A stretch of 64,000 bases of DNA, from NCBI GenBank assembly GCA_003991915.1, contig RQTK01000315.1, positions 430,209 through 494,208 of the forward strand, written 5' to 3'. The notes beneath the pieces are model-generated. The model had not been told where the DNA came from, ran no database searches, and saw nothing but the letters and a program-made list of their open reading frames with translations. The DNA comes from Elysia chlorotica. Lineage: Eukaryota > Mollusca > Gastropoda > Plakobranchidae. A program made the position numbers and the translations under genes. Below, in pieces: positions 53,167 to 64,000 of the stretch (within the stretch, counting starts at the first letter, position 1; every line of letters starts with the position of its first letter).

Positions 53167-54464
53167 TCTCTATTTTACCCCTAACGTGAGCCATACACTC
53201 ACACTATCATGCTATATGCTTCATACTACTATCACTTATCGATGCTCATTAATGTGGAGATTTGAACTGAAAGCTAGGACTTGTTTGGTTAGCCCGACCT
53301 TGCCGTTGGAAATATTGTTGGAGCCAGGGCTGTTAGGCAATTAGTTAATCTACCAGAGGCTTGTCCAAACCTCCTGGGAAATAAGACATCTGCCGACGGG
53401 GAAGTTCTGTCTCTTCTACCACACAAGGATAACAGTACTATTTTAAAGTTTTCTCTTTGTCTATCACTGTTTTATTCTCTTAAAACGTGTTGTGCGTTTT
53501 ACTGGATTGTCTTAATATAGTTTTGAAGTCTGTGTAGAGATGGTGCAATGTATTAGAAAGTAGCTAGAAGGACTGAAACTGAAGCGCCAAATATACTTCA
53601 TGAGGCTGAGAAATTTTTAATTACATTTTTTTTCAACAACCAGAGATAAATTATTTTATTTGGAAATGGAAAGGATCACTAGAGGACTCTAACTCAAAAT
53701 ATGTATCAGCGACCTGTGACTAATTCACTTGAATTGTCTCACATTTGAAGCTTAAACACCCTGCTTGGCAGTCCACAACATGCAAGGCAGAAACATTAAT
53801 ATACAAATATGCAATGGACGAATATAGTTCTCATAATTTCCAGGTTTGCTTTTTATATCCTATAAAGGTATATAACAGGCTATGCAGGATGTTGTCTCCA
53901 GACTTTAATATTTTAACACCTTTTATAAAAATTATGTTAGCAAGGGCAGACTCATGATTTTTTAAATTTTTTCTTCGTTTCTAAGACATATAAAATACAT
54001 TTTGAAAGAAGCACATAGTTACAAAACCCATGCGAAAAATCGTGACTGTGTAAAAAGAAATTTAACATAAGATAGGCTTCATTCGTTTTCATAGCGTCAT
54101 AAAAAATATAAATACAAATTACAAAAATCAAGAATAAATCACAACAAAAACGAAGAAAGGGAAATAGGTAATTGTAGAATGAAAAGATGGGACGATCGGG
54201 TAAAAAAAAAGGACTAAAGTGAAACGAATAAAAAAACTGAAAAGGGACAGCAGAAAAAAATTAAAAAATGAATAAAAGAAGGTCTCAATGGAATAAAGAA
54301 TGACAAAACATTCTGATTTCAAAGTTAAATAGGAGATTTTAAGGGATGTAGAACAAAGATTGGAAGCTTCGATAATTATTTTGAGAGGAAAGCCGAGGCG
54401 TGAAGAGAAAATTGAAAATTATTATGAATATTCATGATGAAAAGGAGACATTTTTATGGTAGTT
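53167..54464. other. No gene seen; AT-rich spacer
   Basis: A 70-residue plus-strand frame at 53745-53957 has no recognisable motif. Nothing else seen. Confidence 0.45.
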
Positions 54465-54504
54465 TTAGAGCGAAAGAGAGATAGAGGGGAGTAGGGAGAG
54501 ATAC

Positions 54505-54572
<68 letters not shown>

Positions 54573-54638
54573 ACAGACAGAAAGTTAAACAAAATAACAG
54601 ATAGACAGGAACAGACACGTGCAACCAGTGAGAGAGAT

Positions 54639-54708
<70 letters not shown>

Positions 54709-54713
54709 GTTTA

Positions 54714-54777
<64 letters not shown>

Positions 54778-54800
54778 GATAGAGACAAGACAGACAGAAA
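54465..54800. repeat. GA microsatellite cluster
   Basis: Three long GA runs (54513-54570, 54641-54698, 54717-54773) separated by short unique sequence with GACAGA units. Confidence 0.96.
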
Positions 54801-54859
54801 AAGAGAGAAAGGAAGATAGAGGAGGAGTAAGAGGAACTCAACAAACATACTAGACAGAC

Positions 54860-54990
54860 CTGGAGACAAACAGCCTCGCCATGACACCCCGCTGCCTGAA
54901 GGTACCATATCTCCCCACAGATTGGCTAAATTTACCCCAACCATCGCCGCTCTACTTAAGGCGCAAAACTTCTCTCTGTGTAACCAAGTA
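54860..54990 (-). repeat. Inverted partner of 60745-60875
   Basis: CCCCGCTGCCTGAAGGTACC, CTCCCCACAGATTGGCT and GCCGCTCTACTTAAGG are the inverted complements of segments at 60777-60855. In both places a CT/GA microsatellite follows on the same side with GACAGACAG-type lead-in. Copies lie about 5.9 kb apart in opposite orientation. Confidence 0.82.
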
Positions 54991-55959
54991 GAATCAAGTT
55001 GCTCACATTAATTTTCCTCCGCACATATTTTTGGAATGCGCTAAATTTGAGAGCGCAACTCTTGACAAATCTTTTGGCGCTTTGCTATTTCATCAATATG
55101 GAATTTAGATCTATTTACCATCTAAGATTTCGACATCGGTTTTACATTAAAATATGATTGCATAATGTTCGTTAGTCATGATTTTGTTCTTTCAATGTCT
55201 ATAGTATTGTATTCCTTTAAAAATTACACGTCTCTTACGAAAAAAATTATAGGACGAGAGGATCAAACCATTTCTTTATTTTTGTTCTAGCGTTCGGTAT
55301 AGTTTGACGTTCCCTTCAATTTTCATTTAAACTTTTATATTTTGTATGCCTTGAGTTTTCTATCACTACGAAAAGTAAAAAAAAATGGAAAATTACCGTT
55401 TTGAGCATTTTTTGATGCACGTAGTTCTTCTTCAGTGTTTGTAGCTAAGGTTTCTTCACCTGATCCTTAAATAGAACCGTATTCTGTGTATATTGCCTAC
55501 TTTTCTCGGTCTTTGATATATCTGTGTGCCTCATCCTTAAACATTTCATTCGTTTTGAGCACATCTTAATAACATTCAGACATTGACAAACACAATTGTA
55601 TAACATTTATTTGCGACTTAGAAAAACACCCAAGTGTATTCAATGCCATGAAAGTCCTGAGACAACCGACCATTAAATTGCTCACTGCCCTGTAATGAAA
55701 CTTAATGTATGATAATATTCGTAGTACCAAATGCTGCCAATGACACGCTAACAATTTCGATTGACAGGCTAATTGTGAGGGCTGTGTAGTCATACGATAC
55801 CACTACTTCTACTACTAATAGCAGAAATGAAGGAAACATTGTGTGCAAGCCTATTTCTCATACTGTAAGACACAGTGTACCAATGTACCCCTGCTCATCG
55901 TCCTAAAGACTCGGTGAGACAATGATGGGGCACGCCAGGTTCAATGTGAGACGGAGTTA
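54991..55959. other. No gene seen; AT-rich spacer
   Basis: Nothing recognised. Confidence 0.4.
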
Positions 55960-56215
55960 GGTTGAGTTGAGTTAGTTTTAAGGTCCAACATCAGCACTAT
56001 AAAGGCTATATTGTGGAAGGGCCCCAAGACGGACGTCTGACAATTTTATGTGCTGCCACACACGAGACAGGGCGGGGATACCATGACTCCTGTCTCAGCC
56101 GGTCACATTATACTGACACCGACCCAATAAGTAGGGAACGCAACCGCCAGGATTCGAACTCGGGACCTTTTGCGTCGGAAGCCGATGTTCTACCCTTGGG
56201 CCACCGCGGCCCCCA
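55960..56215 (-). mobile_element. SINE, near full length, type-A head
   Basis: Minus-oriented, tail GTTGAGTTAGTTTTAAGGTC, complete body, B box complement AGGATTCGAACTCGGGACC, head end GGGCCACCGCGGCCCCC. It lies against block B of the inverted unclassified repeat. Confidence 0.92.
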
Positions 56216-56955
56216 AGGTGACACGGAAAGCTCTCACATGTGGCAGAATCCCGCTCCAGGCGTGAGCTAATGGGGTCAGAGTCTGTGGGAATCCGGGCAG
56301 ATCTAGCGCTCAGTAATGGTTTTAACCACCAGACTGCAAGGAGGACGAATTCGTCCGCTGCCGGTTCATCGCAACAATTTTTTTCCAATTAATTTTTAGG
56401 AATGTTTCGTGTAAAACTTGCTTATTATGTTGTTGATGTGCTGGCAGTTATTGTGTACCATACATAGCAGTATTTTTTTTTCCAACTGATGATAACATTT
56501 TTTTTTGCATCATCCGTAAAATAGATTTTTAATATGCTTTTCATGCGCCAACACACGAAAGATTATAAACCAGACACTTAAAGTAACCGTGTACTCGGCC
56601 CATCGCAGACATGTCGCTTTTATTCACTCCCCAAATCCCCAGACAGAGCCCCATATCCCAGACAGAGCCCCACTTCCTGCCCCGAGCCGCCCATTCATTC
56701 TGCGCCATGTCAGAAGCTCAGGGTCTTAAAAAAATGAAAAAGAAAAAAAACACGACTTCCGCTTTGCGGGTTAAGTCCCTCCGTTTAAAGAAAGCTCTTC
56801 TTTTTTAAGCGTCTCTAGTTGGGGATTCAACTTTTCAGATCCAGAAAGCTCCGCGGGCATTTGTAACTACACTTGACGCTAACGTTGAAGTTTATCGGAG
56901 ATCAAAAATCATTTTTCTTCTTCTACGAAAAAGGCTATTTTGTATTAATTTTAAC
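56216..56955 (-). repeat. Unclassified repeat family, inverted copy
   Basis: Two conserved blocks are present in inverse order. Block A (56595-56955) holds the complements of AGCTTTCTGGATC, GGGGATTTGG and GGGGCTCTGTCTGGG. Block B (56220-56345) holds CCGCTCCAGGCGTGAGCTAA, GTGGGAATCCGGGCAGATCT and CAGTAATGGTTTTAACCACC. Block spacing is shorter than in the direct copies. No long frame is conserved. Confidence 0.75.
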
Positions 56956-58450
56956 AAAGGAATTGCTTTCTTAATGTCTGAATGACAAATATATGAAGGG
57001 GACGAATTTCCCAATTTCATTGGTCTCTTGTTTCAATTTTATTGTCTCAACAAAAATATAGCCCCATACACCATTTGAGGTATTACAAGCCGACATTCTG
57101 AAATATTACTATCATATTAAAGCACTTTGGCAAAGAGACCCGATTTAAAAATTGAAAAATGAATAATGATAAAAAAAAATCGGACATTAAATTCAATGCT
57201 ATTTATTTATTTATTATTGTACACATTGTTTTCAGCAAAAGTGAAAGAAATATAAATGCACCAGGACTTTTACTACTTAAATTAAAGTCAAATAGCCACC
57301 TTGGCTTCAACTGGTCAGTAGAAATTCATGTATTGATCTTATCCCCCCCCCCCCCCCCACACACACACATTTCACGATTGATTGTTAGTTTACCATTTAA
57401 ATTTTTCCTTAATTTAAAAATAGCCTTATTAGAGAACCATGTTCAACAAAAAAAACCAACGTGTCAATCTACTATAAAGTATAACTGTCATTGAAATTTA
57501 GACAAACCACAAACTTGCCACTGCTGGATTAATATGAAAATACTCCTCGTAGTTCCATCTATGAAAATATATTGTTAAATTAAGATAAAAACTAACAAGC
57601 TATCATATATGATTAGCACATATAATTTATAAGGTTATGCTAAGCATAATAAAGTATGCCAAGTATGATTACTGTATGTGTGATCAATTTGTGTTTAACT
57701 AATTTATCAAGGTTTGATAAAGTAGTGACATTTCCTCAGAAAGTATGGCTGTTTTGATGTCATGCAATACTGAAGAGGAAGCTTTGTTCGACTGTATTCT
57801 GAAAACTGAGGTTAAAAAACTAGACGTGATTTTGAACCCATGCGTTTGACATCTATTGTTTGGCATGATTAGCCAAGTAACTTTTCCATGGTGTTGTGTG
57901 TATCTTTTAAAATAAAAATAAAAAGGTATTGGCTTTTTTAGCAAGAAATGTTGCTTTTTTTCAAGAAACGTTTTTTTTTCCTTTTTTTTCTTTTTCAGAC
58001 ACGCAGGCTGCATTTGATTTTCAGCAATTATGGCGAAATAATGAACATTTTAAATAGACGGTCGCCTTAGTCTCAAACCGACATACAGTCAAACTAGACA
58101 TATCATTGATCTAACAGATACAAATCAGGGTTTCAAATCTAAAACCATGGAAGACCCATGTCCATGTTTTGTTTAATATTGATGCTTTCTTATACTCTAG
58201 ATCTATTCCCCTCGGACACCTGGCAAATGGGTCTGAGTGTTCCAGGCAAGGTTTCTGGCAACTGTGTGCATCATGACAACTGAATGGATCTTCTACGAAA
58301 AAGGCTATTTTCAATTAACTTTAAAAAAGGCATTGAAATAATTATTTCTTAAATTAAAAAATGGTCTTATAAGAGCACCATGTTTAAATTCGACTGCATG
58401 CGAACCCGCCAATAACTGTGAGGCAAGACCATAATTTTAAGAGGCAGACA
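56956..58450. repeat. Spacer with a two-copy dispersed segment
   Basis: TTCTACGAAAAAGGCTATTTT with a following AATTAATTTTAACAAAGGAA recurs as TTCTACGAAAAAGGCTATTTT with AATTAACTTTAAAAAAGGCA at 58292. Both are followed after some distance by TTATTAGAGAACCATGTTC / TTATAAGAGCACCATGTTT. No gene seen; C run at 57343-57358. Confidence 0.5.
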
Positions 58451-59334
58451 AGCCAGGAATGAATGACAGCTCAAATGTAACTAGGTCTCTTTTAAACGAT
58501 TACTTAACATGCAAAACTGGTTCTGTTTCTTTCTTGCCCGAAACATCGTAATCATATAGACTATATTATTGTATGTTTACAAAGTTCAGAATGTCTTTCT
58601 CGCTCAGTGGTAATTGAGGTTCACGTTGAAATAATAAATCTAAAACTAAACCAGAAGTTTGTGATCACGACATATGTATAACCACTAATTGAGATTTAAA
58701 AAAAACAACAAATATACAATGAAGATAGTGCTTGATAAATAAAATTTTAGTCTGTAAAGTATGTGACCCTTATTATTGTGCATTCCAAAATGTCTCTCAA
58801 TATTTCTAATTGTAAATCTTGGGATGGTCTGAGCTATAATTATTACTAGCTAACAAAGAGCGATTCAAAGAGAGACATACCAATATCAATGCACTCCACA
58901 CATCCCAAGCATGTTTTGTAAATTCCACATTTTAGATCCAGAATATTTGCATGGAATTTGATACCATCCCTTGAACTGTCATTGTTTCTGAAAAAAAAGT
59001 GGTGCATTTTTTACCACATCGACCAATGAATTAATCTTAAAGGGGAAAGACTTAAAATATATTATGGAGCTGACATTTTAAAGATAAAGTATTGTAGTAT
59101 GTCCATTTTTATGTATAACTTTATTTTTATACAAAATGTTTAGATTGTATTACTAAAATGTGTATTTTTTAAAAACACTTTGCGTAAAAATAACACTAAA
59201 AATCTCGTTAGTTAAAAGAAAAGGAAAAGCATTGGCGACCTCATTAAATTTTGGTCTAGAATTGAATTACGTGTTAAAAAAAGACAACCGCCAAGACTAA
59301 CTTCATTGAAAGAAGCCTTTAGCGGAGGTGGTTA
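58451..59334. other. No gene seen; AT-rich spacer
   Basis: Nothing recognised. Confidence 0.4.
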
Positions 59335-60540
59335 AAACGGATGCTTGACCCTCAATAAACTTCAATGTTATCGCCGTGTGTGGTTTCAAATGCCCGCGGA
59401 GCTTTCTGGATCTAAAAAATTGAATCTACAGCAAGAACTGAAGACAAACATGATTTTTTTTAAATGTTGGGGCAAAACCCGCAGGGCGGAAGTGGGCTTT
59501 TCTGGGAAAGGCCCCGAGCTCCCGACATGGCCCAGGATGAATGGGCGGCTCTAGGCAGGAAGTGGGGCTCTGTCTGGGTGATGGGGCTCTGTCTGGAAAA
59601 TAGGGGCTCTGGACAGCACACGAAAGGTGGATGTGTTTAGGTAATGGGATGACCTCTGTCTGCTTAATTGGTGGAAGGAACGTTTAAGTCATAGGCAGAC
59701 TAAATAGTCACTCTAATTAAGTGTCTATCATAGAATCTCTGTGTTTTATTGAGGGGTTCGCATGGAGTCGAATTTAAAGAAATATTTCAAGAATGAGGAC
59801 AATGACTGCTTGGAAGTGACCTATTAATGGTACTATTAAAATGCAGAAGGTATCGTTAACATACGAATAAAATGGCACAATGAAAGTCTATTTTGAAGGC
59901 TATTACGAATACGGCTTATTAATTGTGGAGTACACAAACCTAAAACTAAAATTAAGCCAATAGTACTGTAAATCTAATTCGTTTTATAAGGCACACGATC
60001 GTCTGTTCTAGCGTTAGGTGACTAGAATTTATAGCTTGTTCTTTAAGCAGCAATAATTTATACATTTCCGGGCTTTCACATGGTTAATAATCATTTAGCC
60101 ATTCTTTAGATCCAAAAAAATAGTCTGTTAAGATTGCTACAAATTAATCTTAAGTTCTTCAATGTCGAACTTTTTCGGTTAAGCATTTATTGAGTTGGGC
60201 TTCTCAATTTGTTTTCAATATAATTTTTTTAAAGTGCATTATTCGCATCTTCAAGACGTGTCATTTGTTACACCTCTCTTCAAACTCCAAGATATCCCTA
60301 GCGACAACTAAGATGATAATCATATACCACTTTCCTGTGAAATCACACACATTCAGGAATTAGACCTCACCTCGATTCGGCCATCATTTTAAAACCATTA
60401 CTGAGGGCTAGACTTGCCCAGATTCCCACATACTCCGCCCACATTATCTCACGCCTGAAGTAGGATAGGATTCTGGACATGTGCAAGTTTCCCGTCTCAA
60501 CTTGGACATAGCGTGTCCATACATTACACTAAAATATCGT
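59335..60540 (+). repeat. Unclassified repeat family, direct copy 1
   Basis: Block A (59340-59640): AATAAACTTCAATGTTATCG, AAATGCCCGCGGAGCTTTCT, GGGCGGAAGTGGGC, ATGAATGGGCGGCTC, then GTGGGGCTCTGTCTGGGTGA repeated in shorter form. Block B (60355-60520): AATTAGACCTCACCTCGATT, CGGCCATCATTTTAAAACCA, TTACTGAGGGCTAGAC, CACGCCTGAAGTAGGAT. Blocks lie almost 1 kb apart, with weaker similarity (TTAAGTGTCTATCAT) between them. Confidence 0.78.
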
Positions 60541-60744
60541 CTACTAACACGGAGATGTACGAGGAGCAGGATACAGTAGGAATATTGAAATATTAATTTG
60601 GCTACATGTGATGTGTTAAGTGACGCCGTTGATTAGTTAGACGATAAAAGTCATATATTGATTAAACAGCGAAGCTTTAACAGTTTGTCAAGAGATAGAA
60701 CTGAGTGCATCTCAGGAATCTGTCAAGAGGAAAAATAATGTTTC

Positions 60745-60875
60745 ACCCTGGTTACACAGAAGAGAAATTCGCACCCTAAGTAGAGCGGCGGTGGTTGGGA
60801 CAAATTAAGCCAATCTGTGGGGAGATTATTGTGGTACCTTCAGGCAGCGGGGTTTGCTGTACAGACTGTTTGTCT
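60745..60875 (+). repeat. Inverted partner of 54860-54990
   Basis: CCTGGTTACACAGAAGAGAA, CCTAAGTAGAGCGGCGGTGG and GGTACCTTCAGGCAGCGGGG match the inverse of the earlier copy. It leads straight into CTGTCTGTC and a CT array. Confidence 0.82.
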
Positions 60876-60904
60876 CCCTGTCTGTCTTTTTCTTGTCCGC
60901 TTGT

Positions 60905-60912
60905 TTCTATTC

Positions 60913-60955
<43 letters not shown>

Positions 60956-61033
60956 GTCTGTCTGTTTGTTTGTCTGTGTTTCTCCCTGTCTATCCCTGTC
61001 TTTCTCAATCTCTGTATCTATCCCTTTACCCCC

Positions 61034-61072
<39 letters not shown>

Positions 61073-61240
61073 ATCTCTCTCACTCTCTCTCTTTCTCTCT
61101 CTCTGTCTCTTTCCTTTTCTCTCTATATTGTTTCTCTTTCTTTACAGTTATTCTCTCCTTCTCTCTGAATCTCTCCCTCTTTCTCCCTCTCTCTGTCTAT
61201 CATTATTTCTCCCTCTTTCTCAACATTTACTGCTTCCGTT
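60905..61240. repeat. CTGT and CT microsatellite
   Basis: CTGT units at 60914-60943 and 60955-60980, then a CT tract to about 61105 and a degenerate continuation. Overlapping Ser/Leu/Cys-rich frames are low-complexity. Confidence 0.95.
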
Positions 61241-62284
61241 AAAATATTTTTTTTTCATACTCTATTTACTTTAATTGCAGTTGCTTCTCCCCCCCCCCCA
61301 ACCCCTGTTTATCTCTCGTTACCTTTTAAATCTCTATGTCTTGTTATATCTCTTTCATTTTTTTTAAAGTTTTATTTCAAATTTTTTTTTCTCTTTTTTA
61401 TCATTAATTACATTCTAATAATTGTTTACTGCATGCCGACTGTTAAATTTTTTTAACATTGCTTTTTTATTTTTTTATTCATTCTATACAGTTGATTTTG
61501 TTGCTAACAAAATACTGTAAATCGCTTTGCATTTTTCTTTTTTAGTAAACGCTTATGACGTGTTTGGCTTTTTGTGAATAACATAATATATTATTCATTT
61601 CTTGAATGCTTCCATGAAAACCGCCAAAGCTTTATACATTGTTCATTTTTTGTAACACACATATTTGCTCATCATAGCTTAAATACATGTAAAGCTACCA
61701 ATCCAAGCGGGTTGACTGGTTGAGACAACCAGTGGTATAACCAGGGCGATCTTATTATGACCTCAACCACCTATTTGGGTTATTATGCCTTTTTTTAGTT
61801 AAGATAATATAAGGTAGTAAAATAAAATTAAAAAGTGTATAGGTCGTCAAACCTAAAAAAGCAAAGCGTTTCATAGAAGACGAATACCTTTCACCTAGGC
61901 TCGTTAATTTTCAATAAAAGAAAAATTTTCATTTTCAAACAAAATGAAAACAAAAACAAAAACTCAAAACAAAAACACAACAAACAACAACAAGAACAAC
62001 AACAGCTGGTTTTCCAAGTTATTTTTAAGAAGAAAATACAGTTGCAAATGCACAAAAGTCACAGACTGTCTTGCTTTCGTTTTGTCCTATAAAAACAATG
62101 TTATTCTATATAACCAAATACAACTTTTTACAGAAAACTTTAATGTTTATGCCATTGTTGAACGTAGCTATAATATGTTTTGAGGTATCGATTTATTGTA
62201 TGTTAATGCTTAAAAACTACTACACACATTGTTGACATCTGCATAATCTAGTAAAGTAATACATGTTTACAAAGCATCAGACGT
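61241..62284. other. No gene seen; AT-rich spacer
   Basis: T-rich and A-rich tracts; an AACAAC-rich stretch at 61940-62005. Nothing coding recognised. Confidence 0.4.
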
Positions 62285-63480
62285 CATCGAAAATAGCCTC
62301 TAGTGGAGGCGAAGAGAAATGATTTTTGATCTCCAATAAACTTCCATGTTAGCGCCAAGTGTGGTTACAAATGCCCGCGGAGCTTTCTGTGTCTCAAAAG
62401 TTGAATCCCCATCTAGAGACGCTCAGAAAAAGAGCTTTTTCTTAGGGGGAAAACCCACAGGACGGAAGTCGGATTTTCTGGGCTAGACCCTGATCTATCG
62501 ACACAGCCCAGAATGGATGGGCGGCTCGGGGCCGGAAGTGGGGCTCTGTCTGGGTAATGGGGCTCTGTCGGGGATTTGGATACTGTCTTCTTGTTGAATG
62601 GAATGTACGTGCAAGTTATGGAGAGAGTACCTGGTCACATTAAGTGTCTACCATCCAATCTTTGTTTGTTGTTGATGAGGTGCGGATTGATATGAGATTT
62701 TTATGTCTATTTTAAGGACCATGGCAAGAAACTGTTCCGGGGTGTTGGGACAAATGCTGATGTGTATATGTAGAATATACTACAAGAACTAACAATTTCA
62801 TAAGCGTAGGTGAAATATTTTATGAATAGGAAATGAGCTACATCGTGAACTCCTCCCTCTGCTACAAACGCAAGTCTCATAATCATGTTAAGGTAAAATA
62901 GACAAATTCATTATTGTGAACTCATGGTGCGCTGCTAGGAAATCAAGAAACTAGGGTTAAATTTTATGAGACTTTTTTGTGTTAAGAGATTTCTTTTAAA
63001 GTAATATTTCATCAAATTAATTTGCCCGTATTTTTGTAAAATTCAAATTTGTATCAACGTGTTTTTATATTTCTTTTTCAGAAAGCTTTTTTTTATATAT
63101 TATATTTTTAAAATGTTTGAGATCTCAATGCAATTATATATTTTGATTTTAATTCAATTGTAACACTAACATAAATTTCTATCTACATGTCTATCCCTGC
63201 GTCTTTAAGACATTGTCTACACCTTTCTCAACATTGCATGAAACTTAAAACCGAAAGTAAAACGATAATCACCAATCGCTCTCTCTGGGAAATCACACAC
63301 ATTAAGGAATTAAGGAATTAGACCTCACCCCGATTCGGCCATCATTCTAAAGCCATTACTGAGCGCTAGATCTGCAGGGATTCCCTCAGACTCCGCCCAC
63401 ATTAGCTCCCGCCTGGAGTAGGATCCTGAGACATGCGAAAGCTTTCCTTCTCACCTTAGACCTGGCGTGATCGGCAATGT
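62285..63480 (+). repeat. Unclassified repeat family, direct copy 2
   Basis: Same block order and spacing as copy 1. Block A (62330-62590): AATAAACTTCCATGTTAGCG, AAATGCCCGCGGAGCTTTCT, GGACGGAAGTCGG, ATGGATGGGCGGCTCGGGGC, GTGGGGCTCTGTCTGGGTAA. Block B (63295-63470): AATTAGACCTCACCCCGATT, CGGCCATCATTCTAAAGCCA, TTACTGAGCGCTAGATCTGC, GCCTGGAGTAGGATCC. Confidence 0.78.
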
Positions 63481-64000
63481 CTCACTGAGGCTTTTAGGCT
63501 GTGAGAGACCGGACTACACTGTGCCGTGATGGTGGGGAGGTAAACAGAATGTAACCTTTTAGGAAGATTCTTGGTGATGTTTTCACAATGAAGCTTCAGA
63601 GATGCACTGTTCCTTACAATCTAAGAAAGAGGTCTAAACAAAAGGAAGGAAAGAAAGAAAAATAAATATTATAAAGGATAATTATAATATGTAGATTTAA
63701 CTTTCAGGTTAAATACACTTGAAAAACAAGTTTAATATGGTTATCAAAGTCATGGTTCTTCAAAATAATAAAAAAACAACAAAAAAAAACAAAGCAAAAC
63801 ACACATAAACACACAAAAACAACTTTCAAAAATCGCTAAACGATGAGGCCTTCAGCCGGTGCGTAGGTTGGAATACAACCTTTTGTATAGGGGAGATCAA
63901 CAGAATCTATCGCACTTCATTGAAATCATTCGAAAGCGTTTTGGTTAATGCTCGCAGAGGAATGCAGCCGAAAAGGACATTTTGGCGCAACATTATCACT
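63481..64000. other. No gene seen; spacer
   Basis: AT-rich, with an A/C-rich stretch at 63760-63830. Nothing recognised. Confidence 0.4.

Overview
The window is nuclear DNA from an animal, most likely a mollusc and probably a gastropod. The species is inferred from style only: very dense microsatellites, many copies of tRNA-headed SINEs, Penelope-like and other non-LTR retroelement debris, and an extracellular multi-domain gene with metazoan modules (vWA, ShK, VWC, Ig-like). AT-rich sequence, long introns with GT-AG borders and an assembly gap (37581-37820) fit a draft eukaryotic genome. No bacterial-type gene, operon or CRISPR is present.

One real protein-coding gene is supported. It lies on the minus strand from 38062 down to at least 18236. 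I could join eleven exons with matching intron phases: 38062-37996, 35157-34955, 28518-28315, 27306-26443, 25651-25457, 24745-24494, 23620-22417, 22119-22033, 20549-20250, 19512-19376 and 18449-18236. Together they encode about 1242 residues: signal peptide, three von Willebrand A domains, two ShK-like six-cysteine modules, three VWC-like cysteine-rich modules, a Ser/Gly/Pro linker and two Ig-like domains. The last visible exon ends in a phase-1 donor and I found no terminal exon or stop, so the 3' end is missing from this model.

Layout: 1-18060 is intergenic or downstream DNA with SINEs, GA/CT/CA/TATC arrays, a 48-bp minisatellite (3.8-4.4 kb), a decayed Penelope-like element (9.8-10.5 kb) and two hammerhead-ribozyme-like motifs (9.46 and 13.87 kb). 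18.06-38.1 kb is the gene. 38.1-64 kb is mostly non-coding: SINEs, two LINE 3' fragments (36.2 kb inside intron 1 and 47.2 kb), fold-back sequences, and a three-copy unclassified repeat family at 56-63.5 kb.

The most unusual signal is in the gene. Several exon-intron borders have become the seed of tandem repeats. The 3' end of exon 2 plus its donor site is repeated 11 more times downstream; the 3' end of exon 11 plus its donor site is repeated in a 28-bp array; the two sides of exon 3 abut minisatellites and decayed copies of the exon lie in the upstream intron; and the acceptor side of exon 9 runs into an array of about 77 bp units. The real splice sites therefore sit next to many near-identical decoys.
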